A DNA stretch of 64,000 bases from Armatimonadota bacterium. Its GTDB lineage: Bacteria > Armatimonadota > DTGP01 > JAKQQT01. Each line of letters starts with the position of its first letter. Positions within the stretch are counted from its first letter, which is position 1. The stretch spans positions 124,001 to 188,000 of the forward strand of contig DASXVS010000045.1 of NCBI GenBank assembly GCA_036504095.1, read 5' to 3'. A program made the translations under genes and the position numbers. Below, one piece after another: positions 43,589 through 52,437 of this stretch. Under the pieces are notes generated by a model. That model did no database searches. It saw only the letters and a list, made by a program, of their open reading frames with translations, and was not told the DNA's origin.

Positions 43589-44776
43589 ATGCACGTACTC
43601 GTAATCAACAGTGGCAGCAGCAGCGTTAAGGCGCGGTTTATCGAAACCGAAAGCCGTGCGCTCCTTGGCAAGGGATTGGTGGACCGGATTGGTTCGCCGG
43701 AATCGGCGCTGGAATGGACCGACGATGGCAACGCTATCAAGGGCAGCCTGGCCAACGCTACCGTCGAATCCGCGGTGGACCGCCTCATTGGCCTTGCCGA
43801 GGGATTGGGTACGATCGGCGCGGTCGGTCACCGCATCGTCCACGGCGGCGAACTGTACACCCGTCCGACCCTGGTAGATGATTCGGTCGTAAAAGGTGTT
43901 GAGGACTGCGCGGCGTTCGCTCCGCTGCATAACCCCGCCCATGCGGAAGGACTGAGGGCCGCGCGGAAGGCGCTCCCCCACGTTCCCCACGTCTGCGTGT
44001 TTGACACCGCGTTTCACGCCACGATCCCAGTCTACGCCCACCGTTATGCGATTCCCACGGAGTATTACGAAAACTATGGCGTCCGCCGGTACGGGGCGCA
44101 CGGCACATCGCACCAGTACTTGAGCGCCACGGCAGATGAATGGCTCGCCTCCAAAGGCGTCCCGGCGCCCCATCGAGTCATCACCGCCCACCTGGGCAAC
44201 GGTTCCAGCATCTCCGCGGTTCGCGACGGTGTCTGCGCGGAGACCAGCATGGGATTCACACCGCTGGAAGGCCTGATCATGGGCACCCGGTGCGGGGACA
44301 TGGATTGCGCCGTGGTGCCGTTCCTGATGGAACGCAAGGGGTGGTCTCCCGCGGATGCCGACCGCTTCCTGAACAAGGACTGTGGCCTCCTTGGTGTCAG
44401 CGGTGTCAGTTCCGATATGCGCGACATCGAGCGCGCCCGTTCCGAGGGGAACCCGGACGCCACGCTGGCTTTTGACATGTTTTGCTATCGTATTAGGAAG
44501 TACGTGGGCGCGTTTACGTCCGTACTGGGTGGATTGGATGCCCTCGTTTTCAGCGGCGGGATCGGCGAACACTCCGATGCCGTACGACGGGAAGTGCTGG
44601 CCGGTCTTGGTTGGCTTGGCCTGCGCGTCGATGACGTCGCCAACGCGGACCCGCGCGGCGACGTTTGCGTCATCAGCCAACCCTCAGATGGCCCGGTGGC
44701 GCTGGTGATTCCCACGGACGAAGAGGGGCTCATTGCGCACCAGACGGCGGATGTCGCGCTTCAGGCGGCGCGCTGA
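43589..44776 (+). CDS. ackA: Acetate kinase
   Basis: Transfers phosphate between acetyl phosphate and ADP. The 395-residue ASKHA protein begins VLVINSGSSSVKARF (phosphate 1), has GHRIVHGGELYTRP (substrate-binding), TAHLGNGSSISAVRDG, GTRCGDMD and FSGGIGEHSDAVRRE (adenosine). AGGA lies 6 nt before the ATG. It completes the pta-ackA pathway and is followed by the DUF177 gene after a 48-bp gap. Confidence 0.96.
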   Translation: MHVLVINSGSSSVKARFIETESRALLGKGLVDRIGSPESALEWTDDGNAIKGSLANATVESAVDRLIGLAEGLGTIGAVGHRIVHGGELYTRPTLVDDSVVKGVEDCAAFAPLHNPAHAEGLRAARKALPHVPHVCVFDTAFHATIPVYAHRYAIPTEYYENYGVRRYGAHGTSHQYLSATADEWLASKGVPAPHRVITAHLGNGSSISAVRDGVCAETSMGFTPLEGLIMGTRCGDMDCAVVPFLMERKGWSPADADRFLNKDCGLLGVSGVSSDMRDIERARSEGNPDATLAFDMFCYRIRKYVGAFTSVLGGLDALVFSGGIGEHSDAVRREVLAGLGWLGLRVDDVANADPRGDVCVISQPSDGPVALVIPTDEEGLIAHQTADVALQAAR

Positions 44777-44824
44777 CGGCTGCGACGGGTACCAGGACCC
44801 GTGAACAGCCGGGAGGATGGACGG

Positions 44825-45361
44825 ATGCCTGTACAACTCGATCTTTCGGAACTGCTTCACACGCCCGGGATGCGCGTGCCGTGCGATGTGGACGTTCCAT
44901 GCGACAGCGACCTGGAACTCGATTGCGAGGGGTCGGTCCCGGGGCGTCTTGTCTTCACAAATACCGGGAATCTGCTGGTTGTCCAGGGCAGCGTCACGGT
45001 GACGCTGAAAACTCAGTGCCCGCGATGTCTGGCCGAAACGGCCCAGCCGCGGGAGGTCCCGGTTGATGACGAGTTCACGGTTTACGAAGACCACGTAACC
45101 GGTAGAGCCGACGATGATGAGGGCTTTGCGGATCCGGCCCTGACGGCGCTCTGGCAGGAAGGCCATATCCTGAATCTGACGGAACTGGTCCGGCAGAGCA
45201 TCGTGCTGGAGTTCCCCGTGGAACCGCTTTGCCGCGAGGATTGCAAGGGGCTGTGCCCGGTCTGCGGGTGCAACCGTAACGAGAAGGAGTGCGACTGCGC
45301 TCCGCCGGTTGTTTCGCCGTTCGCGGTCCTGGCCGGTCTTTACAAACAGGACGCTGATTGA
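44825..45361 (+). CDS. DUF177 (YceD-like) protein
   Basis: A 178-residue protein of the DUF177 family, nearly always found just before rpmF and tied genetically to 23S rRNA or ribosome assembly in some bacteria and plants. The C-terminal part has a zinc-type cluster: CREDCKGLCPVCG and ECDC. SVTVTLKTQCPRC is the central block. The ATG at 44825 has GGAGG 8 nt upstream, better than an upstream GTG. It is 133 bp from rpmF. Confidence 0.88.
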   Translation: MPVQLDLSELLHTPGMRVPCDVDVPCDSDLELDCEGSVPGRLVFTNTGNLLVVQGSVTVTLKTQCPRCLAETAQPREVPVDDEFTVYEDHVTGRADDDEGFADPALTALWQEGHILNLTELVRQSIVLEFPVEPLCREDCKGLCPVCGCNRNEKECDCAPPVVSPFAVLAGLYKQDAD

Positions 45362-45494
45362 CTATGGTACACCGGCGTCTGATTTTTACTTTCGCCCGCC
45401 AAATGCGCGGGTGAGCGCTTGTCCGGCACGATGCCGGTTGTCACGTATCGTCGAGACATATTGAGGCGGCGCCGCCGCCAGGGAGTTATCACAA

Positions 45495-45695
45495 ATGCCA
45501 CTGCCGAAAAGAAAGACATCGCGCTCCGCACGCAATCAGCGGCGCGCCTCGGCCTGGCGCATTACGGAGCCGGCTATCGGCACCTGCGCCCGTTGCCATG
45601 CCGCCAAACTGCTTCACCATGCCTGCCCGGCCTGCGGCTTCTATCGCGGCCGGCGCGTGATCGCGGTCAAGACGAAGGGCATGGAGGAATCCTGA
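45495..45695 (+). CDS. rpmF: 50S ribosomal protein L32
   Basis: A 66-residue bL32. It begins MPLPKRKTSRSARNQRR, as is typical, and keeps both zinc pairs, CARCH and CPACG, so this is the zinc-binding C+ form. GGGAG lies before the ATG. It is followed by plsX after four bases, the classic rpmF-plsX-fab arrangement. Confidence 0.96.
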   Translation: MPLPKRKTSRSARNQRRASAWRITEPAIGTCARCHAAKLLHHACPACGFYRGRRVIAVKTKGMEES

Positions 45696-45699
45696 TCCC

Positions 45700-46692
45700 G
45701 TGACGCGTGTCGCCATCGATGCTATGGGTGGCGACCGGGCACCGGCGGAGATCGTGAAGGGCGCCGTTCTGGCGCAGTCCACGGGTTGCTCCATCATCCT
45801 GGTCGGCCAACCCGATGTGATTGAAGCCGAACTGACAGCATGCGGGGCCACTACGTCTCCGCGACTGTCCATAGTCCGGTCCGATGACGTTGTTGCCATG
45901 GACGAGTCGCCGGCCGCGGTAGTCCGCAGCCGGCGCAGTACGTCCATGTCCGTGGCACTGGAACTGGTTAAGCACGGCGAGGCTGACGCCGCCGTCAGCG
46001 CCGGCAACAGCGGCGCGATGATGGGCCTTGCCATGCGAACGCTCGGCAGGATCAAAGGCATCGAACGTCCCGCCATTGCGACGGTCTTTCCGACCCCGAC
46101 CGGCGAGGAAACCGTGCTTCTGGATTCCGGCGCCAATGTGGACTGCAGCCCTGAAAACCTCCTTCAGTTCGCGCTGATGGGCAACGAGTTCGCCAGGGGC
46201 GTGCTCAATGTGCGCCAGCCGAGGGTTGCCATCCTCTCCATCGGTGAAGAGTCGTCGAAGGGAAACGCGGTCACCAAGGAGGCTGCGATCCTCCTTGGCG
46301 GAGCCGACCTCCGGTTCATCGGAAACATCGAAGGAGGGCGTCTCTTTACTGGAGATGCGGACGTTATCGTCTGCGACGGCTTCGTCGGCAATGTGGCTTT
46401 GAAGGTCGCCGAGGGTACGGCGGAATTTGTCCAGGCGATCCTCGTCCGGGAGTTCCGCGCGTCTCCGTGGCGCATCAGCCTCGGCCGTCTCTGCCAGCCC
46501 ATCTTTCAAGCATTGAAGGCGCGTACCGACTATGACCAACGCGGTGGCGCGCCGTTGCTCGGCGTGAACGGCGTCGTCATCATCAGCCACGGACGCTCCA
46601 ATGCAAAAGCTATCCTGAATGCAGTGCGAGAGGCCGACGAGGCCGTCAAACACAGCGTTGTGTGCCGAATCTCCGCCGCGGTGGGCAGCTGA
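45700..46692 (+). CDS. plsX: Phosphate acyltransferase PlsX
   Basis: Makes acyl phosphate from acyl-ACP at the start of phospholipid synthesis. The 330-residue protein begins RVAIDAMGGDRAP and has SAGNSGAMMGLA and DVIVCDGFVGNVALK, all family blocks. The start is GTG at 45700, four bases after rpmF; GGAGG stands about 12 nt upstream, longer than usual. It leads the fab gene series. Confidence 0.95.
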   Translation: MTRVAIDAMGGDRAPAEIVKGAVLAQSTGCSIILVGQPDVIEAELTACGATTSPRLSIVRSDDVVAMDESPAAVVRSRRSTSMSVALELVKHGEADAAVSAGNSGAMMGLAMRTLGRIKGIERPAIATVFPTPTGEETVLLDSGANVDCSPENLLQFALMGNEFARGVLNVRQPRVAILSIGEESSKGNAVTKEAAILLGGADLRFIGNIEGGRLFTGDADVIVCDGFVGNVALKVAEGTAEFVQAILVREFRASPWRISLGRLCQPIFQALKARTDYDQRGGAPLLGVNGVVIISHGRSNAKAILNAVREADEAVKHSVVCRISAAVGS

Positions 46693-46753
46693 GCCGGACC
46701 AGGTCGCGACCGAAAGCTACCAACCACGCCCCCACCTGTAAGTAATTAAGAGC

Positions 46754-47707
46754 ATGCCCAGACTCCCGTATGGAATACGTATCGCCGGACTCGGCTCGTG
46801 CCTTCCGCCCCGCATCCTCGGTAACGAGGAGCTGTCGCAGATGGTGGACACCAACGACGAATGGATCGTCTCCCGAACCGGCATCCACGAGCGCCGGATA
46901 GTTGGCGAGGGGGTCAATACGTCCGATATCGCCACGGAAGCCGCGCTTGCGGCGCTGGCGGACGCGAATACCGATCCGGGCGAAATCGGGCTGGTCATTG
47001 TGGCCTCCGCCACGCCGGACATGCCGTTCCCATCCACCGCGTGCCTTGTGCAGGACCGCATCGGCGCGCCCAACGCAGGCGCATTCGACCTGAGCGCCGC
47101 ATGCTCCGGTTTTGCGTACGCCCTGGTTGCGGCGGCCGGCTTGCTGGGTGAGGGTGGCCTGGGAAAGGCCCTCGTTATCGGCGCCGAGACTTTGAGCCGC
47201 ATCACGGACTGGACGGACCGTTCAACCTGTATCCTCTTCGGTGACGGCGCGGGCGCGGCTGTCATAGAGCGCTGCGAGCCGGGGCAGGGGATGCTGGCTT
47301 GGGAACTCGGCAGCAACGGGGCGGGCGGCGTGCATCTTCGCGTTCCACCGCCCGATCGAAAGATCATCCAGAACGGGCGCGAAGTCTATAAGTTCGCGGT
47401 CCACACGCTTGGCGAGAGTGTGGCGCGGGTGTGCGGGATGTGCGACGTCAGCACGTCGGACCTCGACTGGATCGTGCCCCATCAGGCAAACACACGCATC
47501 TTCGAGGCGGCCGCCAAACGGTTGGAAATCCCCATGGCCCGCGTTTATAGTAATCTAGACCGGACCGGCAACACGTCGGCAGCGTCGATCCCGATTGCCC
47601 TGGCAGAGATGAAAGCTGCGGGATTGCTCGTGCCCGGGCAATTGGTGGCGCTGTCGGGCTTCGGTGGGGGGCTTACCTGGGCGACGGCAGTGCTTCGCTG
47701 GGCCTAG
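46754..47707 (+). CDS. fabH: 3-oxoacyl-ACP synthase III
   Basis: Condenses acetyl-CoA (or a branched acyl-CoA) with malonyl-ACP to start fatty acid synthesis. The Cys-His-Asn triad is visible in 317 residues: AACSGFAYAL (about C115), VPHQANTRI and GNTSAASI. MVDTNDEWIVSRTGI is the usual N-terminal block. Primer preference, straight or branched, cannot be read safely. No clear Shine-Dalgarno. It lies 61 bp after plsX. Confidence 0.95.
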   Translation: MPRLPYGIRIAGLGSCLPPRILGNEELSQMVDTNDEWIVSRTGIHERRIVGEGVNTSDIATEAALAALADANTDPGEIGLVIVASATPDMPFPSTACLVQDRIGAPNAGAFDLSAACSGFAYALVAAAGLLGEGGLGKALVIGAETLSRITDWTDRSTCILFGDGAGAAVIERCEPGQGMLAWELGSNGAGGVHLRVPPPDRKIIQNGREVYKFAVHTLGESVARVCGMCDVSTSDLDWIVPHQANTRIFEAAAKRLEIPMARVYSNLDRTGNTSAASIPIALAEMKAAGLLVPGQLVALSGFGGGLTWATAVLRWA

Positions 47708-47755
47708 GGACCAGCCCAACCCCGTCTGTATAAGCGGACTATTGGCAGGGAGGTC

Positions 47756-48691
47756 GTGTGTACGTTGAGTAGTTGGGCGTTTCTATTCCCGGGACAAGGC
47801 GCGCAGGAAGTCGGGATGGGGCAGGCCTTGGCCGAAGCCCATCCGGCGGCGATGGCGACGTGGGAACAAGCGGAAGACGCGCTGAACCTGCCCGTCCGTG
47901 ACATCGCCTGGTACGGCGACGCGGAAGCGCTGGCCCGCACAGACGTCACCCAGCCGTGCCTGTTGACCGCCGAGGTTGCCGCCTTGCAGGTCATCCGGGA
48001 ATTTGGGCTGAAGCCCGTCGCGGCCGCCGGGCACTCTCTCGGTGAGTACGCGGCGCTTGTCGCCGCCGGCGCCCTGTCATTTTCGGATGCGGTCAGGATT
48101 GTGCGGGTCCGCGGCCAGGCGATGCAGGACGCTGCTGAACGCTCCGGAGGGGGCATGGCCGCGGTGATCGGCGCCGATGAGGGTGAGCTGGAGGCGTTGT
48201 GCGCGGAAATCGGCGGAATCGCCCTCGCGAATATCAACGCCCCGGGACAGGTAGTCGTGTCCGGAACCGACGCCGGATTGGCTGCGCTTGAGGCCCGTGG
48301 CAAAGAGATCAAAGCGCGGAGAGTCCTCCGGCTGAACGTCGCCGGCCCGTTTCATTCGCCGGCCATGCAGCCCGCGGCGGAATCCGTCGCCTCGGCCCTG
48401 GTATCGGTGACAATCCACGACCCGCGCATCCCGGTTTACGCGAACGTGACCGCACTGCCGGAGGCGACTGCCGCTGAGGTTCGCGCCAACCTCGGCGCTC
48501 AGGTTACGGGCCGCGTGCGATGGGTTGATTCCATCCGCAACATGGCTTCGGCGGGTGTGTTGTACTATCTGGAACTCGGGCCGGGGACCGTTCTGGCCGG
48601 CCTGATCAAGCGCATTCGGCCCGATGCAACCGTGTTCTCCGTAGGAGACCCAACGTCGCTGGAGTCGTTCAAGGTGGAAGCAGGCTTATGA
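47756..48691 (+). CDS. fabD: Malonyl-CoA:ACP transacylase
   Basis: Loads malonyl groups onto ACP. In 311 residues the active-site serine lies in [10 protein letters not shown], with FPGQGAQ at the N-terminus, a histidine in GPFHSPAM and the late block [14 protein letters not shown]. The GTG at 47756 is only two bases from GGGAGG; a TTG at 47765 (then SSWAFLF) is 11 bases away, so the exact start is uncertain. It overlaps fabG by four bases. Confidence 0.95.
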   Translation: MCTLSSWAFLFPGQGAQEVGMGQALAEAHPAAMATWEQAEDALNLPVRDIAWYGDAEALARTDVTQPCLLTAEVAALQVIREFGLKPVAAAGHSLGEYAALVAAGALSFSDAVRIVRVRGQAMQDAAERSGGGMAAVIGADEGELEALCAEIGGIALANINAPGQVVVSGTDAGLAALEARGKEIKARRVLRLNVAGPFHSPAMQPAAESVASALVSVTIHDPRIPVYANVTALPEATAAEVRANLGAQVTGRVRWVDSIRNMASAGVLYYLELGPGTVLAGLIKRIRPDATVFSVGDPTSLESFKVEAGL

Positions 48692-49437
48692 GTCTCATCG
48701 GGAAAGTGGCCATAGTAACGGGTGCCGGCAAGGCCGGCAAAGGCATAGGGCAGGCGTGCGCTCTCGCCTTGAGCGCTGCCGGAGCGAAGGTTGTGGTTGC
48801 CAGCCGGACCGAAGCGAACGCTCAAACGGTTGCGGATGAGATCCGCGCGGCCGGAGGCGAAGCGCTCGCTCTCGGCGTGGACGTGAGCAGTGCGGAACAG
48901 GTAGAGTCTATGGTGGCGGCTACGCTCAGCGCTTTCGGCAGGGTGGACATTCTCGTCAACAACGCCGGCATCACGCGGGACGGGCTGATGATGCGGATGG
49001 GCGAGGACGCGTGGGATTCCGTGCTGGACACCAATTTGAAGGGCGCCTGGCTTTGCCTAAAGGCCGTTGCGCGGCCCATGATGAAACAGCGTTCCGGCGC
49101 GATCGTGAACATCACCAGCATCAACGGCATCACGGGCAGCGCCGGCCAGACGAACTATGCGGCCTCCAAGGCAGGGCTTATCGGCCTGGCGAAATCGGCC
49201 GCGAAGGAATTGGCGCCGCGCGGAATCCGCGTGAATGCGGTGGCGCCGGGCTGGATAGAAACAGCCATGACCGCGGATCTTGGCGACGAGTTCAAGGAAC
49301 AGAGTCTCGTTCGCATACCGCTGGGACGCCTCGGAAAGCCCGAGGACGTCGCGGCGGCGGTTCGTTTCCTGTGTACTGAAGATGCCGCATACATCACCGG
49401 GCAAACGTTGGTTGTAGACGGCGGATTGATTATGTAA
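48688..49437 (+). CDS. fabG: 3-oxoacyl-ACP reductase
   Basis: An NADPH-dependent short-chain dehydrogenase that reduces 3-oxoacyl-ACP. The catalytic Ser-Tyr-Lys are in [11 protein letters not shown] and TNYAASKAG, and NNAGITRD is the structural block. The cofactor loop reads [11 protein letters not shown], three residues longer than the usual TGxxxGIG. The ATG overlaps the fabD stop (ATGA). The 249-residue length is normal. Position between fabD and acpP supports the fatty acid role over other SDR reactions. Confidence 0.93.
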   Translation: MSLIGKVAIVTGAGKAGKGIGQACALALSAAGAKVVVASRTEANAQTVADEIRAAGGEALALGVDVSSAEQVESMVAATLSAFGRVDILVNNAGITRDGLMMRMGEDAWDSVLDTNLKGAWLCLKAVARPMMKQRSGAIVNITSINGITGSAGQTNYAASKAGLIGLAKSAAKELAPRGIRVNAVAPGWIETAMTADLGDEFKEQSLVRIPLGRLGKPEDVAAAVRFLCTEDAAYITGQTLVVDGGLIM

Positions 49438-49519
49438 AATGAGGTTGCCGGCTGAGGGGCTCCACAACAGGCTCCCACACCGGCGCGTGATTCCCCGACA
49501 CCTGAAGGAGAACAGATTC

Positions 49520-49756
49520 GTGACGACATTTGACCGTGTGAAGAAAGTGGTCGTGGACCAACTGGACGTCAACCCCGACGAAGTGACTGAACAGGCTAGT
49601 TTCGTCGATGACCTTGGCGCGGACTCATTGGACGTGGTTGAACTCGTCATGGGCCTCGAGGAAGAATTCGACCTCGAAATCCCCGACGAGGACGCCGAGA
49701 AGATTACCGCGGTTGGCGCCGCTGTCAAGTACATCGACGAGAAATCCAAGGCATAG
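49520..49756 (+). CDS. acpP: Acyl carrier protein
   Basis: A 78-residue acidic carrier of growing fatty acyl chains. The phosphopantetheine attachment serine is in [15 protein letters not shown] start at 49520 follows AAGGAG at about 8 nt; upstream codons in frame lack the ACP fold. Between fabG and fabF, as usual. CoaA-pathway cofactor for it derives from CoaD, encoded 8 kb upstream. Confidence 0.96.
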   Translation: MTTFDRVKKVVVDQLDVNPDEVTEQASFVDDLGADSLDVVELVMGLEEEFDLEIPDEDAEKITAVGAAVKYIDEKSKA

Positions 49757-49832
49757 TCAGACTCCTGTAGTCGAGTTCTCTGGCGCTTGTGCTGGAACTC
49801 GGATCAGAGAATAGAGAACCCTCACAAACGCA

Positions 49833-51074
49833 ATGCTGAACCTCAATCGACGCGTGGTCGTTACCGGTATGGGCGTCATCAGCCCGGTCGGTATCGGGCT
49901 GGACGCGTTCTGGGATGGTCTCACCGCCGGACGATCCGGCATCAAGCCCATTACGCATTTTGATGCCTCGAACTTCCCCGTGCGATTCGCTGGGGAAGTG
50001 CAGGATTTCGATCCCTCCAACTGGCTGGACCGCAAGGAAACACGCCGGATGGACCGCGTGTCCCATTTCGGCGTCGCGGCAAGCCTGGAAGCCCTGAAGG
50101 ACAGCGGCTTCGAGATCACGGATGAAAACCGCGAACGCGTCGGTGTTTTCATCGGCAGCGGGATCGGCGGCCTCCGGACGCTGGAAGACCAGATTGCGAT
50201 TCTTAACGAACGCGGTCCGGACCGTGTGACTCCGTTCCTTATCCCGATGATGATCGTGGACATTACATCCGGCCACGTCAGCATCATCCTCAACGCGAAA
50301 GGCCCCAACGAAGCGGTCACCACCGCTTGCGCTACGGCCAACCATGCCATCGGCGACGCCGCGCACATCATCGCGCGCGGTGATGCGGACGTGATGATCA
50401 CAGGCGGCACCGAAGCCTGTATCACGCCGATCGCCGTTGCGGGGTTCGCTTCCATGAAGGCGCTTTCCACCCGTAACGATGAACCGACGCGCGCGAGCCG
50501 GCCGTTTGATGTCGACCGCGACGGTTTCGTGCTGGGTGAAGGCGCCGGTATCGTGGTACTGGAGGAATATGAGCAGGCCATTGCCCGCGGCGCCCGCATC
50601 TATTGCGAAGTCGCCGGCTACGGTTTGAGCGGTGACGCATACCATATGACCCAGCCGGCCGAAAACGGCGAAGGCGCGCAACGGGCGATGAAGATGGCGC
50701 TGGCGAAGGGTGGCCTGAGGCCGGCCGACATCGGGTATATCAACGCGCATGGTACGTCAACCGGGCACGGCGATATCGCCGAGACAAAGGCAGTAAAGGC
50801 CGTCTTCGGGACGGATACGGCTCCGCCAGTGAGCAGCACCAAGTCCATGACAGGGCACCTTCTGGGCGCGGCCGGCGGGATCGAGTCCGTGGCCAGCATC
50901 CTGGCGCTTACGAAGGGCGAGATACCTCCAACTATCAACCTCGAGAACCAGGACCCCGAATGCGATCTGGATTACGTTCCGCACACGCCGCGCAAGGCGG
51001 ATCTGAACGCGGTCATGACCAATTCGTTCGGCTTCGGTGGTCACAACGCCACCCTGGTTTTCGCGAAAGTGTAG
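49833..51074 (+). CDS. fabF: 3-oxoacyl-ACP synthase II
   Basis: Elongating ketosynthase, 413 residues. The catalytic cysteine lies in VTTACATANHAIG, where most homologues have G in place of N, and the two histidines in INAHGTSTGHGD and KSMTGHLLGAAGG. GTEACITPIAVAGF and NSFGFGGHNATLVF complete the family set. The 76-bp gap from acpP can form small alternative hairpins (GAGTTC with GAACTC). No strong Shine-Dalgarno is seen. Confidence 0.96.
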   Translation: MLNLNRRVVVTGMGVISPVGIGLDAFWDGLTAGRSGIKPITHFDASNFPVRFAGEVQDFDPSNWLDRKETRRMDRVSHFGVAASLEALKDSGFEITDENRERVGVFIGSGIGGLRTLEDQIAILNERGPDRVTPFLIPMMIVDITSGHVSIILNAKGPNEAVTTACATANHAIGDAAHIIARGDADVMITGGTEACITPIAVAGFASMKALSTRNDEPTRASRPFDVDRDGFVLGEGAGIVVLEEYEQAIARGARIYCEVAGYGLSGDAYHMTQPAENGEGAQRAMKMALAKGGLRPADIGYINAHGTSTGHGDIAETKAVKAVFGTDTAPPVSSTKSMTGHLLGAAGGIESVASILALTKGEIPPTINLENQDPECDLDYVPHTPRKADLNAVMTNSFGFGGHNATLVFAKV

Positions 51075-51080
51075 AGCCCT

Positions 51081-51116
51081 AGGGCTGGGGACAATCTGGC
51101 CCCGGTCCTCAGCCCT
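51081..51116 (+). repeat. 12-bp hairpin of AGGGCTGGGGAC type, related to the 9677 repeat
   Basis: AGGGCTGGGGAC (51081-51092) pairs with GTCCTCAGCCCT (51105-51116), with one G-T pair and a 12-nt loop. It shares the CTCAGCCCT core with the inverted repeat at 9677-9735. It lies between fabF and a glycosyltransferase gene and may mark the end of the fab operon. Confidence 0.65.
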
Positions 51117-51134
51117 GACGTCTCAGCTCTCCCT

Positions 51135-52079
51135 ATGGTATCCGTCGTCCTCGTCTCATGGAATACCCGCGACCTCCTCGGCCACTGCCTGGACAGCATC
51201 AAGCCCCAGGTCGAAGCCTGCGGTGGAGACGTATGGGTCGTTGATAATGACTCCTCCGATGGATCCGCGGACCTCGTCGCCAGGGACTACCCCTGGGTCA
51301 ATTTGATCCGCAATCCCGGTAACGATGGATTCGCCCGAGCGTGCAACATCGTCTTTCCGCACCTCGACCACCCGTACGTGTTCCTCTTCAACCCGGACGC
51401 CACGCTGGATGAAGGGTCACTGGCTGCCATGATCCGCGTGATGGAAGCCGACCCAAAACTGGGCGCCATCATGCCGAAACTCCTCACCGCGGACGGTGCG
51501 CCGACGCATTTCGTGGGTCGGGCGCCGCGCTGGCTGGCGATCAGACTGCGCGTTCAGCGAACGCTGATGTGGCGCTTCCCACATTCAAGCGCGCTGCGCG
51601 ATTACTGGGAACGCGCCGCAGCGGATTATCTCGCGCATTCGGCCTCATCGGGCGGCCCGTATCCGCGCAAACTCCTGGAGGGCGCGGCTCTGATGGTCCG
51701 GCGTTCCGCGCTTGAGGCCGTTGGCCGGTTCGATCCGTCATTCTTCTGCGGATACGAGGAAACGGACCTGACCATCCGTATGCGGCAGGCCGGGTGGCGG
51801 CTCGCCGTGACCCCGCTCGCCACCGCTCGCCACTGGGATCAGCAGAGCCGCCTCCAATGGAAGACCAGGCCGTGGGAGATTCCGGATGGCTTCTATTTTG
51901 TGCGGAAACACAAGGGACGGCTGGGATTGGTTCTCCACTACCTAACCTCGCGCCGGCGACTGCGCCACTTCGCCGCCTGGGGTTTCTCCGCCCATGAGTT
52001 GCGCAGGCAGCAGGGCGAGGCCTTCCGCGCCCTCTGGCGCTCGCCTGAACACCCCGGCGTTCCGTTCTCGTCGGACTGA
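51135..52079 (+). CDS. Glycosyltransferase family 2 (rhamnosyltransferase-like)
   Basis: A 314-residue GT-A glycosyltransferase. SVVLVSWNTRDLL opens it, VWVVDNDSSDGSA and LFNPDATLDEGS (D-x-D position DAT) bind the nucleotide sugar, and GYEETDLTIRMRQAGW is the usual acceptor-side motif of the rhamnosyltransferase-like group. The last 60 residues are basic and may contact the membrane. The acceptor is probably a cell-surface glycan. It lies right after the fab cluster but looks unrelated in function. Confidence 0.88.
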   Translation: MVSVVLVSWNTRDLLGHCLDSIKPQVEACGGDVWVVDNDSSDGSADLVARDYPWVNLIRNPGNDGFARACNIVFPHLDHPYVFLFNPDATLDEGSLAAMIRVMEADPKLGAIMPKLLTADGAPTHFVGRAPRWLAIRLRVQRTLMWRFPHSSALRDYWERAAADYLAHSASSGGPYPRKLLEGAALMVRRSALEAVGRFDPSFFCGYEETDLTIRMRQAGWRLAVTPLATARHWDQQSRLQWKTRPWEIPDGFYFVRKHKGRLGLVLHYLTSRRRLRHFAAWGFSAHELRRQQGEAFRALWRSPEHPGVPFSSD

Positions 52080-52212
52080 TCGGGTCGCTTCCTCCATCCT
52101 CCGCGCCACCTCGCCTTGACAATCCACCCCATCCGGTTCAGCATAATCACGTATCGAATGCTGTTTACCGGAAGGAGATGCAAGGGCTGTCGAGTCCTTG
52201 CCTACCACACTT

Positions 52213-52416
52213 ATGACCACATGCCCGCGCTGCGGCGCAAACAATGAAGCCAACCGAGCCGCCTGTTGGGATTGCTTCGCACCCCTCACGGGGGCCATCG
52301 CCGCGAAGGTGAAACCCATGCTTTTGGCGGGTAACGGCGGAGTGACCATGGAGCCGACTCCGGAGGCGGTCGGCGCGGTTCCGGCCAAGAAGAAGGGCCT
52401 CTTCGGGAAGAAGTAG
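52213..52416 (+). CDS. Small zinc-ribbon protein
   Basis: A 67-residue protein with a zinc ribbon CPRCGANNEANRAACWDC (C-x2-C, C-x2-C) at its start and a basic end KKKGLFGKK. The middle is Gly-, Val- and Pro-rich and probably disordered. The ATG at 52213 puts the ribbon at the N-terminus; a TTG at 52198 is possible, and no close Shine-Dalgarno fits either (AAGGAG lies about 20-35 nt upstream). Function unknown. It precedes the aminotransferase gene by 21 bp. Confidence 0.6.
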   Translation: MTTCPRCGANNEANRAACWDCFAPLTGAIAAKVKPMLLAGNGGVTMEPTPEAVGAVPAKKKGLFGKK

Positions 52417-52437
52417 TCTATTCAGGGAGTGAACAGA

